DNA from: JAQIBY01 sp964418565
Lineage (GTDB): Bacteria > Bacteroidota > Bacteroidia > Bacteroidales > ML635J-15
Direction of reading: 5' to 3'
Assembly: GCA_964418565.1 (NCBI GenBank)
Contig: CAYQMB010000091.1
Location: forward strand, 1 to 11,944
Length of the DNA stretch: 11,944 nt
Shown here: positions 6,401-11,944 of the stretch, piece after piece
Position numbering within the stretch: position 1 is the stretch's first letter
How the letters are laid out: each line of letters opens with the position of its first letter
Notes under the pieces: generated by a model
What the model saw: the letters and a program-made list of their open reading frames with translations, nothing else
What the model was told of the DNA's origin: nothing
Databases searched by the model: none
Program-made: the position numbers and the translations under genes

Positions 6401-8617
6401 AACCTCGGGCTTGCCATGTATGCCGGTCAGACTACCGCTGAAGGCGGCGTTATCACCTGGACACCGCCGGCTACCCTTGAGGAAGACCGTGTATACTACT
6501 GGCGTGTGGCTGCAAATCATCCCAATCCCGACTCCATCGACTGGCGGGAGTCTTCTTTCATTCATATTCCCGGTAAAACCGGCTGGTCGCAGGCGCATCC
6601 TTTCCAGTTTAAAAAAGACGATTACGAATTTATTGAGCTCGATCGTGATGAGCGTGATTTTGATTTTGTGGAAACCGCAAAACAGTTGCAGTGCCACAAC
6701 ATTGGTTCACCGGCTTCAGGAGAGTTTGAAAGCATACGTTTTACCATCGACGGGGCCATTGCCGAAGGAAACGGCGATGGTGGCTCCTGTCTCCCCTCAA
6801 GCGGTATGCACATTGTCGTTATTGACCCGGTAACCATCAAAGCATGGCCTGGAGATATTGCCGATTATGGTCAGAGCAATTATCCCATGTGTGAGGGCAT
6901 GGGCAGGCCGAATTTTTTCTTTAAATTTCCCAGCGGGGATTCTCTGAGCCGGCAGAATATGATTGACATGATTTCCAATGAGGTGCCGGATGGGCATTAC
7001 CTGCTGGCGTATTCGTTTAGAAACGGAAATTTTGAAAACTGGGCAGAATCCGAATATCAGGCCTTTGAGGCGTTGGGGGCTACCCGGATACGAACTGTCG
7101 GTAACAATGTACCATACATTTTCTTTTGCCGCAAAGGTGAAGCATCGCCGCTGCGCGAGAAAGCAGGGGATAATACCACGGATGAAATTGATGTGTATGT
7201 GGATCTTTACTCCGATTTTAATTACGGTACCATCACCAGCACAGATATTGGTCCGGCGTCGGAATGGCAGTCGTTTCACTGGTATCAGGAAGCAGTGGAA
7301 AGTGGCAACGACAACACGCAGGTTGAATTGCTGGCCTTTGATCCGGTAGAAAACAGTACAGATGTCATTGATACCATTGCAGATGGCACCTGGGATATTT
7401 ACAACCTGCAACCATACATTGATGCGGCGGAGCATCCCTGGCTGAAGCTGAATTTCCGCACCCGCGATGACAGCACAAAAACACCGGGACAATTGAAAAA
7501 ATGGCAACTCATGCATGAGGGTATACCCGAAACAGCAATCGATCCAAAATCGGGTTTTTACATCACGGGTGATACCATTTCCCGGGGTGAAGATTTTCGC
7601 TTTGCCGTTGCCACTAAAAACATCAGCCCTTACGATATGGACAGTCTGCTGGTAAAATACTGGATACAGACCGAAGAGAACCAGATAATTGAGCTGGATA
7701 CCCGGCGACTGAGTCCGCATCCCGCCGGTGATGTAATTATTGATACCATCACCTGCAACACCAACAACCTGCAGGGACTAAACTCGGTGTGGGTGGAATA
7801 CAATCCTGTGAATGGCGGGGAATACGATCAGCTTGAACGCTACCATTTTAACAACATTGCTCAGTACTATTTTTATGTTGATGCAGATGATGCCAACCCC
7901 TTGTTGGATGTTACTTTCGATGGCGTGCATATTCTGGATGGCGATATTGTGTCGGCCAAACCGGAAATTCTTATCAGCCTGAAAGATGAAAATCCTTACC
8001 TGCCGTTAAACGATACCAGTCTTTTCAGAGTGTATCTCACAAACATGCAAACAGGGCTGGAAAAACGGGTGTATTTCCGCGACAGCATGGGCAATGAGAT
8101 TCTGGAGTGGACACCTGCCTCCCTGCCTGAAAACCGGTTTAAAATTCTCTATACACCTGAATTCAACGAAGACGGAGAATATCAGCTTCGGGTGCAGGCT
8201 ACCGATGCTTCAGGCAATGAATCCGGCGATTACGATTACATCATTTCCTTTGAGGTGATTACCAGATCTACCATTACGCATGTGCTGAATTACCCAAATC
8301 CTTTTTCCACATCCACGCGTTTTGTGTTTGAGCTTACCGGCAGTGTTATTCCGGATGAATTCCGGATAGAAATTTACACGGTAACCGGGCGCCTGGTAAA
8401 AGTGATAGACAAGGCGGAAATCGGACCCATAAACATCGGCAGAAACATTACCGACTATGCCTGGGATGGACACGATATGTATGGCGATCAGCTTGCCAAT
8501 GGAGTGTACTTTTATCGCATAAAAACCAGAATTGCCGGTGAAAGCATAGAACACCGCTCCAACGAATCGGACAGCTATTTTGATAAAAACATCGGTAAAA
8601 TGTACCTGATGCGATAG
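3488..8617 (+). CDS. porU2: PorU2-like putative T9SS sortase, C25 (gingipain-family) cysteine peptidase with C-terminal T9SS domain
   Basis: A 1709-residue exported protein. A long basic stretch precedes a hydrophobic core at 51-65 and an A-V-A-A-Q cleavage site near 68. Residues 70-450 are beta-rich, with the N-terminal pattern of PorU-like proteins. Residues 450-806 form the C25 domain, with His676 in FFGHAS, Cys706 in ANSCFSGD and the closing HGDPAIRL (797-803). A CARDB-like domain (808-922), an FN3-like segment (923-1028), an ILEI-like domain (about 1060-1226) and further beta-sandwich segments follow. NYPNPF at 1601-1606 opens a C-terminal T9SS/FlgD-like domain that ends G-K-M-Y-L-M-R. 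PorU removes the C-terminal signal of T9SS cargo and attaches cargo to lipopolysaccharide; this longer paralogue probably acts similarly at the cell surface, though a surface protease role is possible. It overlaps the PorV-like gene by 4 bp. No other ATG, GTG or TTG precedes the signal core. Confidence 0.85.
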   Translation: MTQARHHITSCHQAFRYEKALKTVHADALTHSTGGQKSSLKRRLHNLRNWFAGLLTAVILLIAPAVAAQTVGNEWIDYDQTYYRIPVTQDGMVRIAYDDLISSGFPADEIDPRWIQLFHKGEEQYIHIEGEGNNGIFDPDGYMEFYAQRNRGYDETGFYDEPESHINPDHSLITDTAVYFLTWNDQYDNRRMQSENDLNFAAHSDNQANYCIRHLRNNYTNKYYPASSQAVYSRSEAWLDNAEIELDVSRTKTMNLTNKTSSGPDVEIEFAVAGTPASDFISSIPHHLKVNFMGQTRVDEIYYGYDYTRQNFSFDPADVPVNLSFLFSSNDTQSPTYNDNNRLSYIDITYPHSMDFEGEDSFEFYLPSGDGSKDYLEISNIPGDGSVWLYDLDQHMRIQTSRVSAVVKALVPDNNSSRHMIICNQNGYLQPHDINPAAGDGQFTDYTSEAPDADYLIVTHSSLLSAAESYKAYRNSTGFTAEVFVMDELYDQYAYGLRKHPYAIRGLVQNYTNMNGFPPKHLFLMGKGIRSSSVRNDNANFERCLVPTFGNPPSDVLITAGMGSTNFEPFLPTGRFAARNVTDVEDYLSKVQAYESTENSLWMKNILHFGGGGNASEQSTFEAYLQNYESIIEDTLFGGYVHTFLKNSSAPVQISVSDSVRNLINNGVSMMTFFGHASASGFDQNIDDPENYNNQDRYPFILANSCFSGDIHVGNNLSVSERWVRIPDKGAIAFMASVGSGLGSYLNRYSDKLYENIAWMHYGESLGKQQQEAVRRVQQGSLGDMRMETTCHEMTLHGDPAIRLNHAELPDLQITAADISFNPPEITTLQDSFLVNIHMSNPGQAFVDTFLVRVERQYPNNTTETSEEALYGCLYENTLQVKLPVNPETGAGLNKITVKLDFYDQIEELSETNNLASLQFLIKSASVYPVYPFEYAIYPDNSVQLKASTGDPFIGETTYLFEMDTTDTFNSNLGLAMYAGQTTAEGGVITWTPPATLEEDRVYYWRVAANHPNPDSIDWRESSFIHIPGKTGWSQAHPFQFKKDDYEFIELDRDERDFDFVETAKQLQCHNIGSPASGEFESIRFTIDGAIAEGNGDGGSCLPSSGMHIVVIDPVTIKAWPGDIADYGQSNYPMCEGMGRPNFFFKFPSGDSLSRQNMIDMISNEVPDGHYLLAYSFRNGNFENWAESEYQAFEALGATRIRTVGNNVPYIFFCRKGEASPLREKAGDNTTDEIDVYVDLYSDFNYGTITSTDIGPASEWQSFHWYQEAVESGNDNTQVELLAFDPVENSTDVIDTIADGTWDIYNLQPYIDAAEHPWLKLNFRTRDDSTKTPGQLKKWQLMHEGIPETAIDPKSGFYITGDTISRGEDFRFAVATKNISPYDMDSLLVKYWIQTEENQIIELDTRRLSPHPAGDVIIDTITCNTNNLQGLNSVWVEYNPVNGGEYDQLERYHFNNIAQYYFYVDADDANPLLDVTFDGVHILDGDIVSAKPEILISLKDENPYLPLNDTSLFRVYLTNMQTGLEKRVYFRDSMGNEILEWTPASLPENRFKILYTPEFNEDGEYQLRVQATDASGNESGDYDYIISFEVITRSTITHVLNYPNPFSTSTRFVFELTGSVIPDEFRIEIYTVTGRLVKVIDKAEIGPINIGRNITDYAWDGHDMYGDQLANGVYFYRIKTRIAGESIEHRSNESDSYFDKNIGKMYLMR

Positions 8618-8977
8618 GTGAAGCCTGCCCATTTCTCTGTCAATCGACGGATCGGCACATCGCCTAACGGTTTATAAAAACAACCCCATTTTTGCAAAAC
8701 GCGACTCACAAACCCTCGACAGCATCGAATACAACTCAACCTGGTGATGCTGCCTGGGGTTTCCAAATCACCGCATCAGCCAGGATTGAATACTTTTCGG
8801 TATCATACCGATTAAACATCAAAATGGCGCATACTTTCACTTCGTTCCGTATGCTTGTTTTGCTGTAATACCGATAGTGAATTAAATTGCTGATACAATT
8901 CATTTAGTTTCTTGTATCCGCTTTAATTCTACATCGGCATTCCACCATAGTTTTATATTTTTAGTGGTGTAATTTTC
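8618..8977. other. Convergent intergenic spacer with small inverted repeats
   Basis: No gene is supported here. Short perfect inverted repeats occur at 8743-8748/8767-8772 (GGTGAT/ATCACC), 8798-8803/8805-8810 (CGGTAT/ATACCG), 8829-8834/8849-8854 (GCATAC/GTATGC) and 8892-8898/8912-8918 (GATACAA/TTGTATC). One or two of these are expected by chance in AT-rich DNA. No clear terminator with a T-run follows the PorU2-like stop. Confidence 0.55.
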
Positions 8978-9066
8978 GGCATTAACCTTCCGAAATGAAT
9001 TCGGAATAAAATTAGTAGTTTCTAAATTTCTTTGTCAATCATTTAGAAACACAATTGGTATCACTT
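8978..9066. repeat. Dispersed hairpin element, copy 2
   Basis: The homologue of 987-1078 in the same orientation. It has GTTTCTAAAT (9018-9027) and ATTTAGAAAC (9041-9050) as a perfect 10-bp inverted repeat with a 13-nt loop, then ACAATTGGTATCACTT. The left part GGCA...GAATTCGGAATAAAATT matches copy 1. This copy also has a second stem, TTCCGAA (8988-8994) with TTCGGAA (9000-9006), which copy 1 does not keep. No plus-strand gene lies downstream, so it is not simply a gene promoter. Confidence 0.7.
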
Positions 9067-9090
9067 GTGGAAGACCAGTCAGGTGCATAC

Positions 9091-9122
9091 AAAAAAAGCA
9101 CCCGCTTCAATGAAACGGATGC
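9091..9122 (-). terminator. Rho-independent terminator of rpsT
   Basis: On the minus strand GCATCCGTTTC and GAAGCGGGTGC form an 11-bp stem with two G-U pairs and a 3-nt ATT loop, followed by seven T residues. It lies 27 bp after the rpsT stop codon. Any transcript arriving from the PorU2-like gene would read an A-run there instead, so it serves mainly the minus strand. Confidence 0.9.
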
Positions 9123-9149
9123 CGTATATAATATGAATTGTAATTTGCT

Positions 9150-9401
9150 TTACAGAGAAGCAACATGACGCATGACCTGTGACTTCATACGTGCCGCTTT
9201 GTTGTCATGTATAATGTTTTTCTTGGCCAGTTTGTCAATCATGCCACTAACTTTGGGAAGCATTTCTTCAGCTTCTTTTTTGTCAGTGCTGGCTTTCAAT
9301 TGACGTACTGCATTACGTGTGGTACGTCCGTAATATTTGTTCTGCAGCCTTCTGGCTTCGTTGCGCCTTATGCGTTTGATTGCTGATTTGTGATTTGCCA
9401 T
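9150..9401 (-). CDS. rpsT: 30S ribosomal protein S20
   Basis: An 83-residue, strongly basic, helical protein starting MANHKSAIKRIRRNEARR, the classic S20 N-terminus. The T-R-N-A-V-R segment and the C-terminal I-I-H-D-N-K-A-A-R-M-K-S helix are also typical. S20 binds 16S rRNA early in small-subunit assembly. The length is normal and the reading frame intact. It is monocistronic: a near-perfect Bacteroidota promoter lies upstream, with a strong terminator just behind the stop. In Escherichia coli S20 represses its own translation; here a small hairpin sits at the predicted 5' end of the message, but a role for it is only a guess. It is the best anchor for calling the right half core chromosome. 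Confidence 0.98.
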   Translation of the reverse strand: MANHKSAIKRIRRNEARRLQNKYYGRTTRNAVRQLKASTDKKEAEEMLPKVSGMIDKLAKKNIIHDNKAARMKSQVMRHVASL

Positions 9402-9422
9402 TGTTTATTCTCTTTTATTAAC

Positions 9423-9437
9423 GTCCAATTTTCGGAC
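9423..9437 (-). promoter_or_regulatory. Small hairpin at the predicted 5' end of the rpsT leader
   Basis: On the minus strand GTCCGA, AAA, TTGGAC folds into a 6-bp stem with one G-U pair and a three-base loop. It begins 2 nt after the TATATTTG box, so it would be at or very near the first transcribed bases. It may protect the message or contribute to autoregulation; its short length leaves chance possible. Confidence 0.35.
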
Positions 9438-9439
9438 TG

Positions 9440-9470
9440 CAAATATAGAACTTTTTATTTATCAGTGCAA
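9440..9470 (-). promoter_or_regulatory. rpsT promoter (TTG-N20-TATATTTG)
   Basis: On the minus strand a TTG at 9470-9468 is followed after exactly 20 bp by TATATTTG at 9447-9440. This is the textbook Bacteroidota sigma-70-type arrangement. It lies about 40 bp before the rpsT start codon and fits a strongly expressed ribosomal protein gene. Confidence 0.85.
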
Positions 9471-9478
9471 TAAATTCC

Positions 9479-9530
9479 CGGAATTTTTAATCCTGTCTGC
9501 CTGACTTTCTTTTTTCAAAACAAAATTCCG
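9479..9530. repeat. Inverted repeat between the barrel-protein gene and the rpsT promoter
   Basis: CGGAATTTT (9479-9487) and AAAATTCCG (9522-9530) are perfect 9-bp inverted copies with a 34-nt spacer. The right arm lies 5 bp after the stop of the upstream minus-strand gene. It could weakly terminate that transcript, but the long loop and absent T-run after the stem make this uncertain. Confidence 0.4.
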
Positions 9531-9535
9531 CATCT

Positions 9536-10255
9536 TTATTTTCCAAACCGCCAGGCTATGCCGGCATCAACCAACCAGTATGAACCACGTGAGTAAAAGT
9601 CCGGTTCATAATATTCTGCACTGCTTTCAGTGGCATGGAGCTCATATGTTTTGCTGCTTTCCCAGGTATCAAACAAACCTGTAAACCAGGCTGCAGAAAG
9701 GGTGAAATTCAGATTGAAACCGGTTTTCCAGCACAAGCTTAACCGATTTTGTATGTGCATGTTTATGTCAGTTTTTAATGCATCCTCATCTATGCTATAT
9801 GTAACATGTGTGTCTCCTACGTATCCGCCACCGGATTGTGCAGGAACCGGGTCAAAATAGTAATCCACAGATAAGCCTGTTTGCAAATCAAGGTAGAGGT
9901 TTGAAACCATTTTGAACTCACTGCCTATGGCTCCGTTGAGTGACATTGCCTGAAAAAGCAAATTCGAAAACCGTTGGGTTACCGTTTCATCAAAAAACAG
10001 TATTTCAGCGCCGGTTGTTAATGCAGGACGGTACCAGGCAAGGCCGGCTTCCCAAAACAGGTGATCCCTGATACCATCCCGAAAATACACATTAATGACC
10101 GGGGCTTCCCATGCCGGCATCAACGATAAGGCCTCCTTACCCTCTGACATGCTATACATATAAGTTGGTACGCCTGATCGAACACCGATTTCCTGTGTCT
10201 GAGCCATGCTTTGAAAGGCAATCAAGATAAATAGAAGGGATAATAGTTTTTTCAC
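9536..10255 (-). CDS. Secreted hypothetical protein, probable small outer-membrane beta-barrel
   Basis: A 239-residue protein. Residues 1-19 are a clear signal peptide (MKKLL, a hydrophobic core, QSMAQ with cleavage after Ala18). The remainder is rich in alternating aromatic and polar residues with Tyr/Trp-rich strand-like segments, such as WEAGLAWYRPAL, NLYLDLQTGLSVDYYF and FNLNFTLSAAWFTGLF, and it ends G-I-A-W-R-F-G-K. This pattern suits an 8- to 10-stranded outer-membrane barrel. I do not recognise a specific family and assign no function. The start is GTG at 10255; it gives a normal signal peptide directly and no ATG lies in frame nearby. It is divided from rpsT by an inverted repeat and rpsT's own promoter, so it is likely monocistronic. 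A nine-base G tract lies about 50 bp upstream of the start. Confidence 0.75.
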   Translation of the reverse strand: MKKLLSLLFILIAFQSMAQTQEIGVRSGVPTYMYSMSEGKEALSLMPAWEAPVINVYFRDGIRDHLFWEAGLAWYRPALTTGAEILFFDETVTQRFSNLLFQAMSLNGAIGSEFKMVSNLYLDLQTGLSVDYYFDPVPAQSGGGYVGDTHVTYSIDEDALKTDINMHIQNRLSLCWKTGFNLNFTLSAAWFTGLFDTWESSKTYELHATESSAEYYEPDFYSRGSYWLVDAGIAWRFGK

Positions 10256-10296
10256 AATAGTTTGATTTTTTTGTCTGTTTGTGTTTTATTTTAAAC

Positions 10297-10331
10297 GCAA
10301 TGTAGCCCCCCCCCTTGATCATATTTCCAAA
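10297..10331 (-). promoter_or_regulatory. Possible promoter of the barrel gene with a G9 spacer tract
   Basis: On the minus strand TTTG (10331-10328) and a weak -7-like TACATTGC (10304-10297) are separated by 23 bp, nine of which are G (plus-strand C at 10306-10314). The usual spacer is 19-21 bp, so tract length could tune promoter strength. The -7 match is poor, so this is tentative. Confidence 0.3.
10306..10314. repeat. Homopolymer tract, C9 on plus / G9 on minus
   Basis: Nine consecutive C residues in an otherwise AT-rich intergenic region, upstream of a surface-protein gene. Tracts of this kind are prone to replication slippage. The count is also the sort of thing sequencing gets wrong by one. 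Confidence 0.85.
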
Positions 10332-10448
10332 CTTATCAACATGTTATTGAACATACAACACTGCATGTCTGCAGGATTTTCTGATCAATGCATATTTTTT
10401 GTCTTATTATTGTGCAAAACACCAAATTCCGCAATTAAATACGACGAA

Positions 10449-11165
10449 TCAAAACACACCCAACCGATGCTTTTTTAAGCGGCGGTTGAGCTCATCGTGG
10501 CGGCCGTTGCATAATTTATCAAGCAATTCATAAAAGCCCGGGCCGTGATTTTTATGTACAGTATGGGCCAGTTCGTGCAGAATAATGTAGTCAATGAGTT
10601 CATCGGAGAGCATCATTAAATACAGGCTAAAATTCAGCCTGTTTCGGGATGAACAGGATCCCCAGCGGGTCTTGGCGCTGGTAATGCATACGGATTGTGG
10701 TTTTAGATTATGTTGAGCGGCAAACTGCCACACACGCTCAGGCAAAACAGCTTTTGCTTCATCCCGCAAAATGCCTTCGACAAACAGCCGTATTCCGTTT
10801 TGAGTATTTTCGTCGGAAATATCGAATTCTTCAGGGACAATCAACTCAACATACGAGTTTCCTCCCTGCTCTGCCGCACGCCTGTCATGTTCCCTCTTGA
10901 CTTCAATCCGGTGATGATGGGTTTTGATGATTCTGCCAAGGCCTATGGTTTTTTGCGTTGGTTGCTCCATCAGCCTTGCCCGTTGCTTTTGGATTCTGTC
11001 CTTCATTTCATACAATACCCGTTGCGCATCCCGGTAGGATTGTCCCGGCGGAATGCTCACGTATATCACACCGTCATTTTTAATGCGAATGTTAAAATTT
11101 CGTTTGGCACGGCCGTTTTTATCGAGCTGTACCGTACCGATATCGGGTAAATCAACTTCCTTCAA
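10449..11165 (-). CDS. YgjP-like zinc metallopeptidase domain protein (DUF45 / M48-like)
   Basis: A 238-residue cytoplasmic protein without signal or membrane segments. The C-terminal half carries the YgjP signature: T-R-W-G-S-C-S-S (166-173), N-F-S-L-Y-L-M-M (178-185), then H197-E-L-A-H201 with the third likely zinc ligand H207 in NHGPGF. All expected ligands and the catalytic E198 are present. The N-terminal part is beta-rich (R-N-F-N-I-R-I, V-I-Y-V-S-I-P-P), as usual in the family. These proteins are predicted metalloproteases; their substrates are unknown to me. The start must be the TTG at 11165: the frame has a stop at 11192-11190 and no ATG before Met54. It lies 7 bp behind a 93-residue gene, so the two probably share a transcript, and the TTG start may hold its level down through coupling. 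Confidence 0.85.
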   Translation of the reverse strand: MKEVDLPDIGTVQLDKNGRAKRNFNIRIKNDGVIYVSIPPGQSYRDAQRVLYEMKDRIQKQRARLMEQPTQKTIGLGRIIKTHHHRIEVKREHDRRAAEQGGNSYVELIVPEEFDISDENTQNGIRLFVEGILRDEAKAVLPERVWQFAAQHNLKPQSVCITSAKTRWGSCSSRNRLNFSLYLMMLSDELIDYIILHELAHTVHKNHGPGFYELLDKLCNGRHDELNRRLKKHRLGVF

Positions 11166-11172
11166 ACCAAAA

Positions 11173-11454
11173 TTACTTTGCCAGTTTGCTCAGTTTACCA
11201 AAGGACTCATCAGCAGCTTTCATACCATCGTTCATAATGGCATTAAAAGCTTCGCGCGTTTTTTTTCTGTCACCGAGCTTTTTCGCTTCATTTACACGTG
11301 TAATAAGCTCCTCCCGTTTTTCAATCATATCTTTCATGATTTCATCGGTTTTTTCAGCATCTTCACTGTGCATGTGTTTGTATATCATGCAATCGGAAAG
11401 CACTTCATACGTCAGGTAATTGATGTCTTTTTTAATGTCTCGTACACTTGCCAT
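11173..11454 (-). CDS. Small conserved helical protein of unknown function
   Basis: A 93-residue, charged, almost wholly helical protein. It begins M-A-S-V-R-D-I-K-K-D-I-N-Y-L-T-Y-E-V, a pattern I recall from unnamed conserved Bacteroidota proteins. It continues with a long Glu/Lys-rich stretch (E36 to A64) that could form a coiled coil. It has Cys22 but no metal motif, no signal peptide and no membrane segment, so it should be cytoplasmic. The ATG at 11454 is clear. The stop lies 7 bp before the start of the YgjP-like gene, suggesting an operon in which this gene comes first. A weak TACTTTTA box (11489-11482) upstream might be its promoter; I see no matching -33 element. Function is not assigned. 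Confidence 0.8.
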   Translation of the reverse strand: MASVRDIKKDINYLTYEVLSDCMIYKHMHSEDAEKTDEIMKDMIEKREELITRVNEAKKLGDRKKTREAFNAIMNDGMKAADESFGKLSKLAK

Positions 11455-11597
11455 AACTCATGTTTGTTTTTTATAACTGCTTAAAAGTAATACATTTTTT
11501 GATTGAGGGAAAAAGCAGGGGTATATTTTTTTATCCCGGAAACGCATGCACCGAATAATTGCAGGTTTTGAATGGCTGAATGACAAAAGCTTCTTTC

Positions 11598-11677
11598 GCC
11601 CTTTCAGGGCTTATCCCTCCCCGACACTCACATCAATGGGCTGTGCCCATTGTTGTGAGCTTTCGCCGCGTTGCGGC
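11598..11677. repeat. Cluster of three compact palindromes (REP-like)
   Basis: GCCCT-TTC-AGGGC at 11598-11610; CTCACA and CAATGGGC with TGT loop and GCCCATTG and TGTGAG at 11627-11659, a 14-bp stem with one T-T mismatch; GCCGC-GTT-GCGGC at 11665-11677. Each unit has a 3-nt loop, and TTTCGCC precedes the first and third. Such arrays are frequent intergenic repeats in Bacteroidota and other phyla. Confidence 0.8.
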
Positions 11678-11752
11678 TTGCCTGCCCTTTCAAACAGATG
11701 TAGCAAACACAAAACGTCGAACATAGAAACACCCCAATCTGACAGATCATTC

Positions 11753-11773
11753 AAAAAAAAGCCCCAAAGGGGC
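11753..11773 (-). terminator. Probable rho-independent terminator for a minus-strand gene beyond the window
   Basis: On the minus strand GCCCC-TTT-GGGGC is followed by eight T residues. The stem is short (5 bp) but all G-C. No minus-strand gene lies between here and the right edge, so it would serve a gene whose end is more than 170 bp upstream, or be a terminator-like repeat. Confidence 0.6.
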
Positions 11774-11833
11774 AAAAGTCCATTGCATCATCATCTGGCA
11801 ACATGGTATCCTTTCACTTCATCATTCGACATT

Positions 11834-11928
11834 CCCGCTGGTAAGCGGGCAGGCTGCGGTTCAATATTCATCATTCCCTTCGTTTTTTTATCAGATTGTT
11901 GCACTTTTCAGGATGCGATAAATCGCAT
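11834..11928. repeat. Two further palindromes
   Basis: CCCGCT-GGTA-AGCGGG at 11834-11849 and ATGCGAT-AA-ATCGCAT at 11913-11928 are perfect. The second, within GGATGCGATAAATCGCATGC, is a word I recall as widespread between genes in environmental bacteria. Together with 11598-11677 they make this end a dense repeat zone. Confidence 0.7.
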
Positions 11929-11944
11929 GCCTACAGTGCCCAAT

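Larger units (their letters stand above)
11455..11944. other. Gene-free right end, rich in palindromes
   Basis: I find no supported coding frame in the last 490 bp. It contains a cluster of compact stem-loops (11598-11677), a probable minus-strand terminator (11753-11773) and two further palindromes (11834-11849, 11913-11928). The minus-strand gene served by that terminator would start beyond the right edge. Confidence 0.65.

Noticed and set aside
8824..8868. A possible remnant of an IS200-type transposase start (M-A-H-T-F-T)
   Set aside because: Only six residues resemble such starts and the frame stops after 14 codons, with no catalytic motif nearby. Too short to call a pseudogene.
10697..11150. 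Plus-strand frames opposite the YgjP-like gene, and 11053-11484 opposite the small helical gene
   Set aside because: The minus-strand products carry intact family motifs (HELAH, TRWGSC); the plus-strand translations do not resemble proteins and lack start signals.
1..11944. tRNA, rRNA or tmRNA genes
   Set aside because: I looked in the intergenic stretches for cloverleaf arms with a TTCGA-type loop or conserved rRNA words and saw none. A covariance-model scan would be decisive.

Overview
The window reads as a chromosomal piece of a member of the Bacteroidota. Three things point there: type IX secretion system (T9SS) proteins (a PorV/PorQ-family barrel and a PorU2-like C25 protein that carries its own NYPNPF-type C-terminal domain), promoters of the Bacteroidota form TTG-N20-TAnnTTTG (best seen upstream of rpsT), and very weak Shine-Dalgarno sequences. 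I cannot name genus or species.

Region 1 (about 1-2270) is AT-rich, repeat-rich accessory DNA. It holds a GxxExxY-family gene (PD-(D/E)XK nuclease fold) bracketed by about 60-bp direct repeats. Next comes an overlapping two-gene DUF6922 / AbiEii-type nucleotidyltransferase module that looks like a toxin-antitoxin pair. Families of short palindromic repeats lie on both sides of that module. Region 2 (2397-8617) is a two-gene operon with ATGA overlap: a PorV/PorQ-family outer-membrane barrel followed by a 1709-residue PorU2-like putative T9SS sortase. The sortase has an intact His/Cys dyad, a CARDB-like domain, an ILEI-like domain, further beta-sandwich segments and a C-terminal T9SS-like domain. 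The pair probably acts together at the outer-membrane surface on T9SS cargo.

Region 3 (8618-9149) is a convergent intergenic spacer with several small inverted repeats and the second copy of an about 90-bp dispersed element. The first copy (987-1078) lies just upstream of the DUF6922 gene. Both copies contain a perfect 10-bp stem, and the two stems differ by a compensatory A-T / T-A swap. This is the most unusual structure I found. Region 4 (minus strand, 9150-11454) has rpsT with a clear promoter and terminator, a secreted barrel-like protein with a G9 tract in its upstream region, a YgjP-like zinc metallopeptidase and a small conserved helical protein. Region 5 (11455-11944) has no gene but contains a cluster of compact palindromes and a likely minus-strand terminator for a gene beyond the window.

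All family names come from recalled motif patterns, not from database searches. Repeat alignments and identities were made by eye.
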